Assembly: GCA_016718845.1 (NCBI GenBank)
Contig: JADKCK010000013.1
Location: 1 to 64,000 of the forward strand
Direction: 5' to 3'
Origin: Sphingobacteriales bacterium
GTDB lineage: Bacteria > Bacteroidota > Bacteroidia > Chitinophagales > UBA2359
Length of the DNA: 64,000 nucleotides
How positions within the stretch are numbered: the first letter of the stretch is position 1; every line of letters begins with the position of its first letter. The notes beneath the pieces are model-generated. The model worked only from the letters and a program-made list of their open reading frames with translations. It had not been told where the DNA came from and ran no database searches. Below are positions 12,602 through 21,036 of this stretch, piece after piece. The translations under genes and the position numbers were made by a program.

Positions 12602-13262
12602 ATAACTTTGCTCTTCTGCCAAGAAGCCACCGGGTGCCCACACATCGGTTTGCACATAGTGTACCTGTCCTACAGGTGCACCTCTGAATGGATTAATGGC
12701 TGTGCCTTGTTGGTAGCCCATGTAGTTTTCATCGCCCAAAGCACCGCAACACCAAGTGTTTTGGTAAGTCCAAGGGTCGGTGTAGCTATCGCAGGGCCAG
12801 ATACAAGGCGTATGGTCATCTTCCCAAGACTCGGCAATCGACCAATCAAAAGCAGTTGGAACATCCGTGAATGGGGTAAGTAATGTCCATCATCAGTACG
12901 CCATTAGCATCTTGGGTCATAGGAAAGTTGGCAGTACCTGGGGGCGTTTGCAAACCAGCCCATTCGGTGCGACTCCACCAACGGTTCTCATTACCATCAG
13001 CACGAAGATTCAAGCCGCTTGTTGACCAACCCACACCTGTAATATCATCGTGCGGACGCACTCGAATGCCGCGATATACATATTCTTGTCCGCCAGGGTC
13101 ACTACAATTGGCATTTGTCCAAACTTTGTTGCCCAACACGTCAGGCGTAGGCGTCCGTCGTGAGGGTGTAGGGTCCGGTTTGGGCAAAATGGATTAAAAT
13201 TTATGAGGGTAATAAATAATAGTAGTATTTGAGGTATTGTTTTTAGTGTAAATATTGTTCAT
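12602..13262 (-). pseudogene. Giant surface protein, N-terminal fragment upstream of IS66
   Basis: This is the 5' end of the same gene. The ATG at 13262 is followed, after an apparent indel, by a hydrophobic segment (KTIPQILLLFITLIN) that looks like a signal peptide and leads into a mature start near AQTGPYTL. Residues further on are rich in Trp, Asp and Cys (for example GALGDENYMGYQQGTAINPF), matching the style of the region on the other side of the IS. The fragment's last residues EEQSYAVL continue in frame as FAFQWDWVDP from 10963 downward once the IS66 element and one copy of the 8-bp duplication are removed. At least two one-base indels break the reading frame, near 13190 and 12860. No known enzyme domain is recognised. 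Confidence 0.7.
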
Positions 13263-13302
13263 GTTTTTTGTTTATCAATGTGATAGTTTGGTTAAAATTT
13301 GA

Positions 13303-13728
13303 TTACTCGTTAATACTAAACAATTTGTAGGTATTGTAGTATTGCAGCAATTGTATGCGTTTTGATACCACATCGCCGTTTTTTAGCGTGAAGTTGAGGA
13401 TAACCGATACTACCTTCATGGCAGGTGTTGTGCCAAAGCGGGTTTGTGTGTGCATTAGTTGGCTAGCTTGTACAATGTTATAGTAGCCTTGCAAGTCGGT
13501 TTTTAATTGGTCGGAGAAGTTTTTGAATATTGGAATGGCTTCTTCTCGGATGGGGTAATTTTGTGTTTTTAGGCTGGCAATGTAATTTTTCCACTCTTGG
13601 TCGGAGAAAAACAAGCCTTCTATGTTTTTTAGTGGTTGTTTACCTTGCAAAACTGCCTCTAGTTGCTTTAAAGTGGCATTTAGTTTGGGTTTATCTACCT
13701 CAAAAGCAAAAAGAGGCAATGTTGCCAA
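13303..13728 (-). CDS. Hypothetical secreted protein
   Basis: A 141-residue reading frame starts at a TTG at 13728. Upstream in the same frame the codons read KISLLLATLPLFAFEVDKPKL, a hydrophobic segment typical of a signal peptide, so the true start is probably a little further 5' (to about 13757) or has been lost to an indel. The mature part is Lys/Gln-rich with a C-terminal beta-rich segment (MKVVSVILNFTLKNGDVV). No family is recognised. It lies just upstream of the giant repeat gene on the same strand and is divergent from the thioredoxin-like gene at 13996. Confidence 0.55.
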   Translation of the reverse strand: MATLPLFAFEVDKPKLNATLKQLEAVLQGKQPLKNIEGLFFSDQEWKNYIASLKTQNYPIREEAIPIFKNFSDQLKTDLQGYYNIVQASQLMHTQTRFGTTPAMKVVSVILNFTLKNGDVVSKRIQLLQYYNTYKLFSINE

Positions 13729-13938
13729 TAACAGGCTTATTTTAGTGCAAAATTGTTGGATGAGGGGGTAAATGTAATACCGTACTAAGTTTTAAAAAAG
13801 CATTTTTTAAATTTTTTTAATAATTATTAGAATTTTACAGAAAACTTGTTTTTCCTTTGCAAAAAAAATAGGCAATATTAACACCTATTTTTAAACAAAC
13901 TCTCCTTTTAAGAGTCTAATGGCTTGCATAAAAGTTGT

Positions 13939-13946
13939 ACCTTTGC
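13939..13946 (+). promoter_or_regulatory. Bacteroidota-type -7 element
   Basis: TACCTTTG lies 50 bp before the ATG of the thioredoxin-like gene. The upstream TTG spacing is poor, so the -33 element is uncertain. Confidence 0.4.
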
Positions 13947-13995
13947 AGCTGAATTATTTAACGACTAAAAAATTCAAAAAAACAAGAGAATTATC

Positions 13996-14515
13996 ATGAC
14001 TATTTATCATTGGCTATTTGCCATAACTTTATCATTAGTGAGTAATAATACTTATAGTTGCCCACAAAACATATTAAGTAACTCAAAATTTGTGGCAAGC
14101 ATACACAAACAAAACGAGCAAATGCCCAACTTTAAATTCTACGACCTAAATGGGCAGTTGTTTACGCCCCAACAATTATCATACAAAAATTACCTTACCT
14201 TTATTTTTTACGATGTAGATTGCGACCATTGCCAAGAACAAGCTGCCGCTATTGCTAAAAATATAAAACATTTTAAAAAAACAACCTTACTTTGGGTAAC
14301 TATTGGCGAAGATAGCAAAATTGAGGCGTTTAAGCAAAATATTTCAAAAATACCAAAACGTTATTTTTTTTGAACGACCGCGACATGAACATATTTGAAG
14401 CCTTTAATGGCACTATTACCGACACACCAACTACCCTAATTTTTGACAAAATCGCCGCGAAATTACACGTATGTATAAAGCTAAGGTAGATAAGATTTAT
14501 GGGTTTTATAAGTAA
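13996..14515 (+). CDS. Secreted thioredoxin-like (TlpA/redoxin) protein, frameshifted
   Basis: The N-terminus (YHWLFAITLSLVSNNTYS) is a signal peptide, so the protein acts in the periplasm. The thioredoxin-fold region has TFIFYDVDCDHCQEQAA with a CDHC redox pair in the usual position after the first beta-strand. The open frame stops at 14373 (KIPKRYFF), but shifting by one base at the run of T gives a good continuation (NDRDMNIFEAFNGTITDTPT, then MYKAKVDKIYGFYK) to the stop at 14515. Family members of this kind have about 170 residues, so the shifts are probably sequencing indels. It may serve as a thiol-disulfide reductase; the specific partner is unknown. Confidence 0.65.
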
Positions 14516-14669
14516 TAAACACGGCACAATAGTGGCATTTTGAGACAAAATCGAGACAAATAAGCATTGGGCATACCTTTTTTAGGGCATGCCCAATTTT
14601 ATTTTGCTATTTTACAACAAAATTTGTTTTTTTTTTAGCATTTTTACTTGACCGTTGCGCAATTAAACC

Positions 14670-14677
14670 TATCTTTG
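14670..14677 (+). promoter_or_regulatory. Promoter of the nuoG-N operon
   Basis: TATCTTTG lies 19 bp after a TTG at 14648-14650, the usual spacing for the Bacteroidota primary sigma factor. It is 130 bp before nuoG. The operon therefore seems to start at nuoG, with nuoA-F elsewhere. Confidence 0.6.
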
Positions 14678-14807
14678 CCGTTTGAAAAACACTTGTTTTT
14701 TTACCAATGCCAAACATTGCCCGTCAACCTTTTGTGCAACTAATTGTTACACAACACAAAATGCCATGTGGGGCATTAACTAAAAAACATAAACCTGTAT
14801 TTTAAAC

Positions 14808-15779
14808 ATGGTGACAGTAAAAATAGACGGTATTGAGGTTCAGGTAGAACCCGGTACAACGATACTTAACGCAGCACGCAAAATTGGCGGCGAGATTGTT
14901 CCGCCAGCCATGTGCTACTACTCAAAACTAAAAGGAAGCGGCGGAAAATGCCGCACCTGCTTGGTGCGCATTGCCAAAAACTCGGCACAAAATCCTAATC
15001 CAGCTCCCAAATTAGTGGCATCGTGTAGCACACCCGTTGCCGATGGCATGGAGATAGAAAACATCACCTCGCCGCAGGTATTAGATGCCCGCAAAGGGGT
15101 AGTAGAGTTTTTGCTACTCAACCACCCACTCGATTGCCCTATCTGCGACCAAGCCGGCGAATGCGACCTGCAAAACCTTGCCTTTGAACACGGAACCGCC
15201 CAAACACGCTACGAATTTGACCGCCGAACTTTTGAAAAAATAGATATCGGTGACAAAATACAACTGCACATGACCCGTTGTATTTTGTGCTACCGCTGCG
15301 TGTATGTTGCCGACCAACTAACCGACAACCGAACACACGGCATTATGAACCGCGGCGATAAATCGGAAATTAGCACCTACATACAAAATGTTGTCGAAAA
15401 CGATTTTTCGGGCAATGTAATAGATGTTTGCCCTGTTGGCGCTTTAACCGACAAAACATTTAGGTTTCGTAGCCGTGTATGGTTTACTAAACCCTACGAT
15501 GCACACCGCAACTGCCCTACCTGCGCAGGTAAAGTAGTTTTGTGGATGCAAGGCAAAGACATATTGCGCATAACCGGACGCAAAGACGAGTTTGGCGAGC
15601 TAGAAAACTTTATTTGTAACACCTGCCGTTTTGATAAAAAAAATGCCAGCGATTGGACCATAGAAGGACCCCGACATATCGCCAAAGACTCCGTTATTGG
15701 GCAAAATTTACAAATAAACGAGAAAAAACTAAGCAATAAAGTACCCGATTACGACAATAAACAACGATTATTGAGCTAA
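14808..15779 (+). CDS. nuoG: NADH-quinone oxidoreductase subunit G, short form
   Basis: This is the iron-sulfur subunit of the complex I peripheral arm. It passes electrons from NuoF towards NuoI. At 323 residues it is about one third of Escherichia coli NuoG (about 900): the 2Fe-2S ferredoxin domain (KCRTCLVRI and nearby cysteines), the N5-type cysteine region (CPICDQAGECDLQ), the ferredoxin-like cysteines (CILCYRCVYV, VIDVCPVGALTDK) and a start of the molybdopterin-type domain with CPTCAGK and CNTCRFD are present. The rest of the molybdopterin-like domain is missing. The ending is a normal stop without frameshift signs, and a short NuoG is known from some Bacteroidota, so this is likely the native form. 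It is the first gene of the operon in this window. Confidence 0.88.
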   Translation: MVTVKIDGIEVQVEPGTTILNAARKIGGEIVPPAMCYYSKLKGSGGKCRTCLVRIAKNSAQNPNPAPKLVASCSTPVADGMEIENITSPQVLDARKGVVEFLLLNHPLDCPICDQAGECDLQNLAFEHGTAQTRYEFDRRTFEKIDIGDKIQLHMTRCILCYRCVYVADQLTDNRTHGIMNRGDKSEISTYIQNVVENDFSGNVIDVCPVGALTDKTFRFRSRVWFTKPYDAHRNCPTCAGKVVLWMQGKDILRITGRKDEFGELENFICNTCRFDKKNASDWTIEGPRHIAKDSVIGQNLQINEKKLSNKVPDYDNKQRLLS

Positions 15780-15836
15780 ACGCAATAGTTTATGGTGCTT
15801 GTTTGGATACCCAAATAACACTAAAAATCATTAGTT

Positions 15837-16256
15837 ATGTACTACGAAAATGATATTTCAATTATTGAGATTATCGGATCCAAACAACATCAATATATCA
15901 TCGTGCAGCTAATAACCGGCTTAAGTAACCTACGAACCGATGGAAAAACTAACTTGGTTGCTTATCCCGAAACAATGATTGACGAAAGCCAAACAAGCCC
16001 CGTACCAGATGTGTTATTGTACGACCACGAAAACGAAAAAACGAAAGTTATTATCGAAATAACCCATACCGATGGTGTGAAAAAAGATATCAAAAAAGTT
16101 GTTTCGTTAATGAACGATTATGATGTAAACGAAGGCTTTGTTTACAATTACAAACAAAAAAAATGGTTTAAATTTACACTCAACGAAGGCGAAATTGTCC
16201 AAAATGCCTCGTTTTGTGGTGCCGTTTTGTACGATTTAAATGTCTTTTTGGTGTAA
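15837..16256 (+). CDS. Uma2-like (PD-(D/E)XK) putative endonuclease
   Basis: A 139-residue soluble protein sits between nuoG and nuoH. The core TSPVPDVLLYD followed by KVIIEITHTDGVKKDIKK shows an Asp, then an acidic residue in a beta-strand, then charged helices, the layout of Uma2/DUF820 restriction-like nucleases. The ending EGFVYNYKQKKWFKF is typical of this small subgroup. Uma2 genes are often multicopy and mobile in Bacteroidota and Cyanobacteria, and their biological role is not settled. It is co-oriented with the nuo genes and probably co-transcribed. A second, longer relative is at 25650. Confidence 0.6.
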   Translation: MYYENDISIIEIIGSKQHQYIIVQLITGLSNLRTDGKTNLVAYPETMIDESQTSPVPDVLLYDHENEKTKVIIEITHTDGVKKDIKKVVSLMNDYDVNEGFVYNYKQKKWFKFTLNEGEIVQNASFCGAVLYDLNVFLV

Positions 16257-16307
16257 ATAATTTGGTAATATCTTAGCAAAAAGTGTTATCTACACAATAT
16301 TTTTACT

Positions 16308-17381
16308 ATGACTCTCTTTCTTATCTATAAACTAATATTGGTTATTTTAGTATTTGCCATAACAATGGGCGTAGCAGCCTACTCAACCTATGCCGAGCGC
16401 AAAATAGCCGCTTTTATGCAAGACCGTTTGGGACCTAACCGAGCGGGTCCGTATGGTTTGCTACAGCCACTTGCCGACGGAATGAAGTTTTTTTTCAAAG
16501 AAGATTTTGCACCCGCCGATGCCGATAAATGGCTATTTGTTGCCGGACCTTCGTTGGCAATGCTAATTGCGTTGCTTACCAGTGCTGTTATTCCATGGTC
16601 AACGGCACTACAAATTGGCGGACAAAGTTTTCCGCTACAAGTAACCGACCTTAACATAGGCGTGCTGTATATAACTGGCGCCGTATCGATAGGTGTATAT
16701 GGCATTATGATTGGCGGTTGGGCATCGAACAACAAATTTGCTTTGTTGGGCGCTATCCGCGCCTCATCGCAGATGATTAGCTACGAAATAGGTATGGGTA
16801 TTGCGCTAATTGCTATTATATTAATGTCGGGTTCGTTGAGCATCACCGATATTGTACAAACAAAAGTGGGCTAACGCTGCCAAATGGCATGGCATGGAAC
16901 ATATTTTATCAACCAATAGGGTTTATCATCTTTTGATTTGTGCCTTTTGCCGAGTGTAACCGCACCCCTTTGACCTCCCGAGTGCGAACAAGAGCTTGTT
17001 GGTGGGTATCATACCGAGTACAGCTCGATGAAATTAGGTATGTTTATGTTCTCTGAGTATGTAAATATGTTTGTTTCGTCGGCACTTATTTCGTCTTTGT
17101 ATTTTGGCGGATACAACTTTCCGTTTATGGATGCTTCTATCTTCCAATCATCGCCAAACCTATTGGCATTTGTTGGCTTTTGCGTGCTTTTTGCCAAAAT
17201 ATTATTCTTCATCTTCTTTTTTATGTGGATACGCTGGACAATCCCACGTTTCCGCTACGACCAACTAATGCACCTTGGCTGGCGCGTGCTAATGCCTTTG
17301 GCTATTGTTAATATGCTACTTACAGGTTTGGGCGTATTGGGCGCACCACAATTGAGGGCTATGTTGGGTTGGGGTAAATAA
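16308..17381 (+). CDS. nuoH: NADH-quinone oxidoreductase subunit H (frameshifted)
   Basis: This membrane subunit at the junction of the two arms of complex I lines the quinone site. The N-terminal half (16308-16874) has the hallmark ERKIAAFMQDRLGPNRAGP. The C-terminal half (17028-17381) has MFMFSEYVNMFV and IRWTIPRFRYDQLM. Between them all expected residues are present but in shifting frames: NIFYQPIGFIIF, then LICAFAECNRTPFDLPE after adjusting runs of T and C, then CEQELVGGYHTEYSSMKLG. At least four one-base changes in homopolymers restore the full family sequence, which argues for sequencing error rather than decay. Multi-pass membrane protein. Confidence 0.9.
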
Positions 17382-17410
17382 AATTAATTATAAGCAAAAA
17401 CACATAATTT

Positions 17411-18513
17411 ATGATTACGGAAATAAGAATAGACGGTTTTAGGTGTTTTAATCATACACACATAAAGGTTTTGAGCAAGTGAATTTGCTTGGAGGCAAAA
17501 ACAACTCGGGTAAAACCGCTTTGTTAGAGGCTATTATGTTGGCTTGCCAACCAAACGAAATTACCTTAGCTTTTTTACGAGATACGTTGCGCAAAGAAAG
17601 CCAACAAATGATAGCAGAAATGCCTAATAAGGTTTGGGATAATCTGTTTTACCAACAGCAAGATAAACGGATTCAAATCAATCTTACGGTAAATACTCAA
17701 AAATATGAGGTACAATTTCTCAAAAAGGAAAATGAAGGCAATGTTTTGTTACTTTTGTTTAGAAGAGTTCAGTATAAAATTATTTTTAATAACTATGGCG
17801 AACAGAAATATGAAATGCATTTGAACATACCAGTTGAAACAAAAACCTCTGGTCTTCCCAAATAGCCTGCCTATTCAGTTTATACCGATAAATATGAACC
17901 AGTAATTGACAGCGATAAGCATTTATCTCGACCATTTATTTATAAAAATGTAGAAACATTATTTGGTTTGCCGATATCCAACGCAATGTTAGCTGCAAAA
18001 TACAACGAATTAGAATTAAATAGCCAAGACGACTTGTTTTTACAAGCATTAAACGCTATAGACGAAAGTATTGATAAAATAAAAATATCTATTGTTGGTG
18101 AAAATGTTTTATATGCCCGCCGCAAAGGAGAAAAGCAACTTTTGCCGCTCACACTTTTTGGCGATGCTATAAATAGTGTAGCTAAACTAATTTTTGCTAT
18201 TTTAGATGCAAAAGATGGTGTTTTGTTGATAGACGAAATCGAAAATGGTATACATTATACTAATCATGATAAGATATGGACGCTTTTGTTTCAGTTGGCG
18301 AAGCAGCATAATGTGCAAGTATTTGCCACAACACATAGCCGCGAAATGATTGAAGCGTTTGCACAAACATCAATAAACAACGACCAATGTTCAAGTGCGT
18401 ATTTCGAAATGGCACGCCATGCTAAAACCAACGAAATTATAGGTACCAAACTTCTACCTGATGTATTAACGTATCGTTTAAACGTTGATAAACCTTTGCG
18501 CGGCGAATTATGA
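17411..18513 (+). CDS. AAA-15/OLD-like ATPase, partner of TOPRIM protein (disrupted)
   Basis: This is an ABC/SMC-type ATPase. The start is MITEIRIDGFRCF, as in RecF/OLD-like proteins, then Walker A GGKNNSGKTALL. Walker B and signature-side motifs come late: GVLLIDEIENGIHY and VFATTHSREMIEAF with the switch His. Total length is about 367 residues. A one-base shift near 17470 separates the start from the Walker A frame, and an in-frame TAG at 17863-17865 interrupts the middle (same frame on both sides). It overlaps the next gene by 4 bp (ATGA at 18510), implying translational coupling. ATPase plus TOPRIM pairs are used in several anti-phage systems (OLD, Gabija, PARIS); a defence role here is inference. 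Confidence 0.7.
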
Positions 18514-19219
18514 ACATTTTGATAGTAGAAAGCAAAAATGACCGTTGTTTTATTGAAGCACTCGTAAAACACCTAAACCTCAATAAAAATGTGAAGGTAG
18601 ACGCGCCTATTTGTCAGATAGATGATTATGAATGCTTAGATGGCTTGAATGAAACTAAACTAACTACTAAATTTAGAGATGTACTTGACGATGTTGCCAA
18701 AAAGGCATTTCTAAGATAGGGCTATTGTTGGATATGGATAAAGAAACGCATGAAACTAGAATAGCGTTTGTTAATAAAGCACTAAGCAATGCCCTATCGC
18801 AAAGAAACGCTTCATTTGATACTATTAAAAATATTGCCGAGTTTGCTAAAATTAACCTTGATGCTGATACAAGTGTTGAAATTGCTTGTTTTTTTACGAA
18901 TGTAGATGGCAAAGGCGAATTAGAGACCCTGCTAAAAGCAATAAAACCAAACAATCAAGTTTCTAATTATGCCGACTGTTTAGAACATTGGCGCAATTGT
19001 GTAGGAATAGATAAAGTAAGCGACAAAGAATTTGGCAAATTGTGGATAGATTTTTATGTTCGATGGGATACTTGCTCAAACAAAGACCGTAAACAAGCCG
19101 ATAGAAAATGCAGTATGAGAAATTTTGATTACGTAATGCAAGAAAAAGGTAACGAAATTTTCAAACTAGACCATGAATTATTAGCACCTTTAAGGCACTT
19201 TTTGAATTTATTTAAGTAA
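18510..19219 (+). CDS. DUF3226/TOPRIM-like putative nuclease (frameshifted)
   Basis: A protein of about 236 residues follows the ATPase directly. It begins NILIVESKNDRCFIEALVKH, a TOPRIM first motif with the conserved Glu. After restoring one A near 18703 it continues KKGISKIGLLLDMDKETHET, supplying the TOPRIM DxD motif. The C-terminal half is helical and Asp/Lys-rich. The arrangement matches DUF3226 proteins encoded beside AAA ATPases (family knowledge). Nuclease activity is plausible from the fold but not shown. It ends 14 bp before nuoI, so the two-gene unit lies inside the nuo transcript. Confidence 0.6.
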
Positions 19220-19233
19220 AACTTAATTTTTTT

Positions 19234-19773
19234 ATGTACACGCAACTAACAAACCGAAGCAAAGTAGTGGTCAAAAAACAAATGACCCTTGCCGAACAAT
19301 TATATATCCCTGCCATATTGGGTGGATTGGGCATTACGCTCAAACACTTTTTTATGAAAAAACCCACCATTAGCTATCCCGAAGTAAAACGCGAATTTGC
19401 CCCCGTTTTTAGAGGCAAACACGTATTAAAACGCGACGAAAATGGTGCCGAACGCTGCACAGCCTGCGGTTTGTGCGCCGTAGCTTGCCCCGCCGAAGCC
19501 ATTACCATGGAAGCCGCCGAACGCAAAAAAGGCGAAGAAACCATGTATCGCGAAGAAAAATACGCCGCCGTGTACGAAATAAACATGCTGCGTTGCATTT
19601 TTTGCGGCTTGTGCGAAGAAGCTTGCCCCAAAGCCGCCATCTTTTTAACCGAAGAAGTAACCCCATCGGAGTATCACCGCAAAGACTTTATTTATGGTAA
19701 AGCTAAATTAGTTGAACCCCTAGACCCTAACAAACGTATTGATGTGTCGGGGAGGTCAATTGGGCAAGAATAG
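19234..19773 (+). CDS. nuoI: NADH-quinone oxidoreductase subunit I
   Basis: This complex I subunit holds two 4Fe-4S clusters (N6a and N6b) that hand electrons to the quinone site. Both motifs are complete: CTACGLCAVACPAEAI and CIFCGLCEEACPKAAI. Length 179 residues is normal for Bacteroidota NuoI. The C-terminal tail after the second cluster is basic and family-like (EYHRKDFIYGKAKL). No frameshift. It directly follows the inserted ATPase/TOPRIM pair and precedes nuoJ by 67 bp. Confidence 0.95.
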   Translation: MYTQLTNRSKVVVKKQMTLAEQLYIPAILGGLGITLKHFFMKKPTISYPEVKREFAPVFRGKHVLKRDENGAERCTACGLCAVACPAEAITMEAAERKKGEETMYREEKYAAVYEINMLRCIFCGLCEEACPKAAIFLTEEVTPSEYHRKDFIYGKAKLVEPLDPNKRIDVSGRSIGQE

Positions 19774-19840
19774 TTTTTCCAAACTTTACCACACACACAA
19801 CAATCACCTCAATAATTAATAATAAACAACAAATAAAAAC

Positions 19841-20341
19841 ATGTTAGCCATTGCTTTTTACTTTTTTGCAATAGTGTCTATTGTGGCTGCTTTGTCGGTC
19901 GTGTTGGCACGTAGCCCCATATATAGCGCTTTATCGTTGGTAGTTACTTTTTTTGCTATTGCCGCACAATACATATTGCTTAATGCACAGTTTGTAGCTG
20001 CGGTACAAGTGGTGGTATATGCTGGAGCTATTATGGTATTGTTTTTATTTGTGATTATGTTGCTTAACCTTAATCAACACACCGACACCAATCGGTCGGA
20101 TGCGGTGCGCCTTTTGTCGGTTTTTGTTTCGGGTGGTATTATGGTAACAACCCTTGTTGGCGCAGTTCGCAGTGCCGGCTCGTTAACACCACTTAACCCC
20201 ACAAACGACAAAATTGGGCTAATTGCCAATTTAGGGCAAACCCTTTTCGACCAATTTCTGATGCCCTTCGAGGTATCGTCCTTGCTGTTTTTGTCGGCAA
20301 TGGTGGGCGCTATTATGTTGGGCAAAAAAGAGACGAATTAA
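19841..20341 (+). CDS. nuoJ: NADH-quinone oxidoreductase subunit J
   Basis: Membrane subunit of complex I, 166 residues with about five transmembrane helices. The third-helix region reads VVVYAGAIMVLFLFVIMLLN, the conserved NuoJ signature with a pi-bulge helix that connects the quinone site to the proton pathway. The reading frame is intact. A short palindrome-rich AT stretch (20341-20372) follows. Confidence 0.93.
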   Translation: MLAIAFYFFAIVSIVAALSVVLARSPIYSALSLVVTFFAIAAQYILLNAQFVAAVQVVVYAGAIMVLFLFVIMLLNLNQHTDTNRSDAVRLLSVFVSGGIMVTTLVGAVRSAGSLTPLNPTNDKIGLIANLGQTLFDQFLMPFEVSSLLFLSAMVGAIMLGKKETN

Positions 20342-20459
20342 GAAATATTTATTTTTCGGAAAAAATATTTCATCAACAAAAAAAACAAATTGCATTGTAT
20401 ATTTGCAATTTAAGTATCTGCAAATCTCACCATAAATACGTATTTAACATACTATAAAT

Positions 20460-20615
20460 ATGCTATCCATCATTCTCCAACAATTAGGCTTACCCTCGCC
20501 CATACATGCCGGCGAAGTACCCATCGAGCATTATATTTATCTAAGCATTATTTTATTTTCGATAGGTGTACTGGGTACTTTTCCACACATTAATACGCAT
20601 TTTACTTTGGCATAG
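20460..20615 (+). pseudogene. nuoK: Truncated NADH-quinone oxidoreductase subunit K
   Basis: The 51-residue frame starts MLSIILQQLG and contains the NuoK opening PIEHYIYLSIILFSIGVLG (first transmembrane helix). The usual continuation (TRRNAI, then two more helices with the conserved Glu residues, total about 100-107 aa) is absent. Instead there is TFPHINTHFTLA and a stop. None of the three forward frames down to nuoL restores it, so this is not a simple indel. It is a true deletion, a replacement by the following accessory segment, or an assembly loss. NuoK is essential for proton pumping, so a functional copy would be expected elsewhere if this is real. Confidence 0.7.
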
Positions 20616-20674
20616 ATAAACACTCTCTCCATAAACACTCAAGCTACTTAATTCAATCACATAAATCTAGACCA

Positions 20675-20845
20675 ATGCAACAAAGCTTCAACGAAATACT
20701 CGACCAAGTAAAAAAACTCGATGTCAATCAGATACAAGAGGTTTATTGGGTCACACGCGAAATCTTATTCGAAAAACAACAAAAAGAACGTTTCGAAAAA
20801 GGGAAAACAAAATTAACTAGCAATCAAAAAGATGCTAAAAAGTAA
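20675..20845 (+). CDS. Small hypothetical protein (56 aa)
   Basis: MQQSFNEILDQVKKLDVNQI opens a highly charged, helical protein ending in a Lys-rich tail (TKLTSNQKDAKK). The size and composition recall small antitoxin-like or addiction-module proteins, but there is no adjacent toxin and no family is recognised. It lies in the gap between truncated nuoK and nuoL and is followed by an inverted repeat (20881-20935). Confidence 0.45.
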   Translation: MQQSFNEILDQVKKLDVNQIQEVYWVTREILFEKQQKERFEKGKTKLTSNQKDAKK

Positions 20846-20880
20846 AATATACTTATCTTTAGTTGCTATATACTCAAAAA

Positions 20881-20935
20881 GCAAGCCGTTTAATTAATAA
20901 TTTCAAAAATAGGTTGTAAGAATTAAATGGCTTGC
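20881..20935. repeat. Inverted repeat in nuoK-nuoL gap
   Basis: GCAAGCCGTTTAATT (20881-20895) pairs with AATTAAATGGCTTGC (20921-20935), one G-T mismatch, with a 25-nt loop. A run of T follows at 20946-20951. It could be a terminator or an end of a lost insertion. Confidence 0.6.
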
Positions 20936-21036
20936 TCCTTATCGGATTTTTTAAGCACTAACATCTAATCCACTTTAGGTATGCAGTTGTTAGATGCTCA
21001 ACATCCATCACGTAACAATACATACTTGTATTTTTC

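Noticed and set aside
16308..17381. Programmed frameshifting in nuoH
   Set aside because: At least four separate indels scattered over 160 bp in ordinary homopolymers do not match a programmed site.
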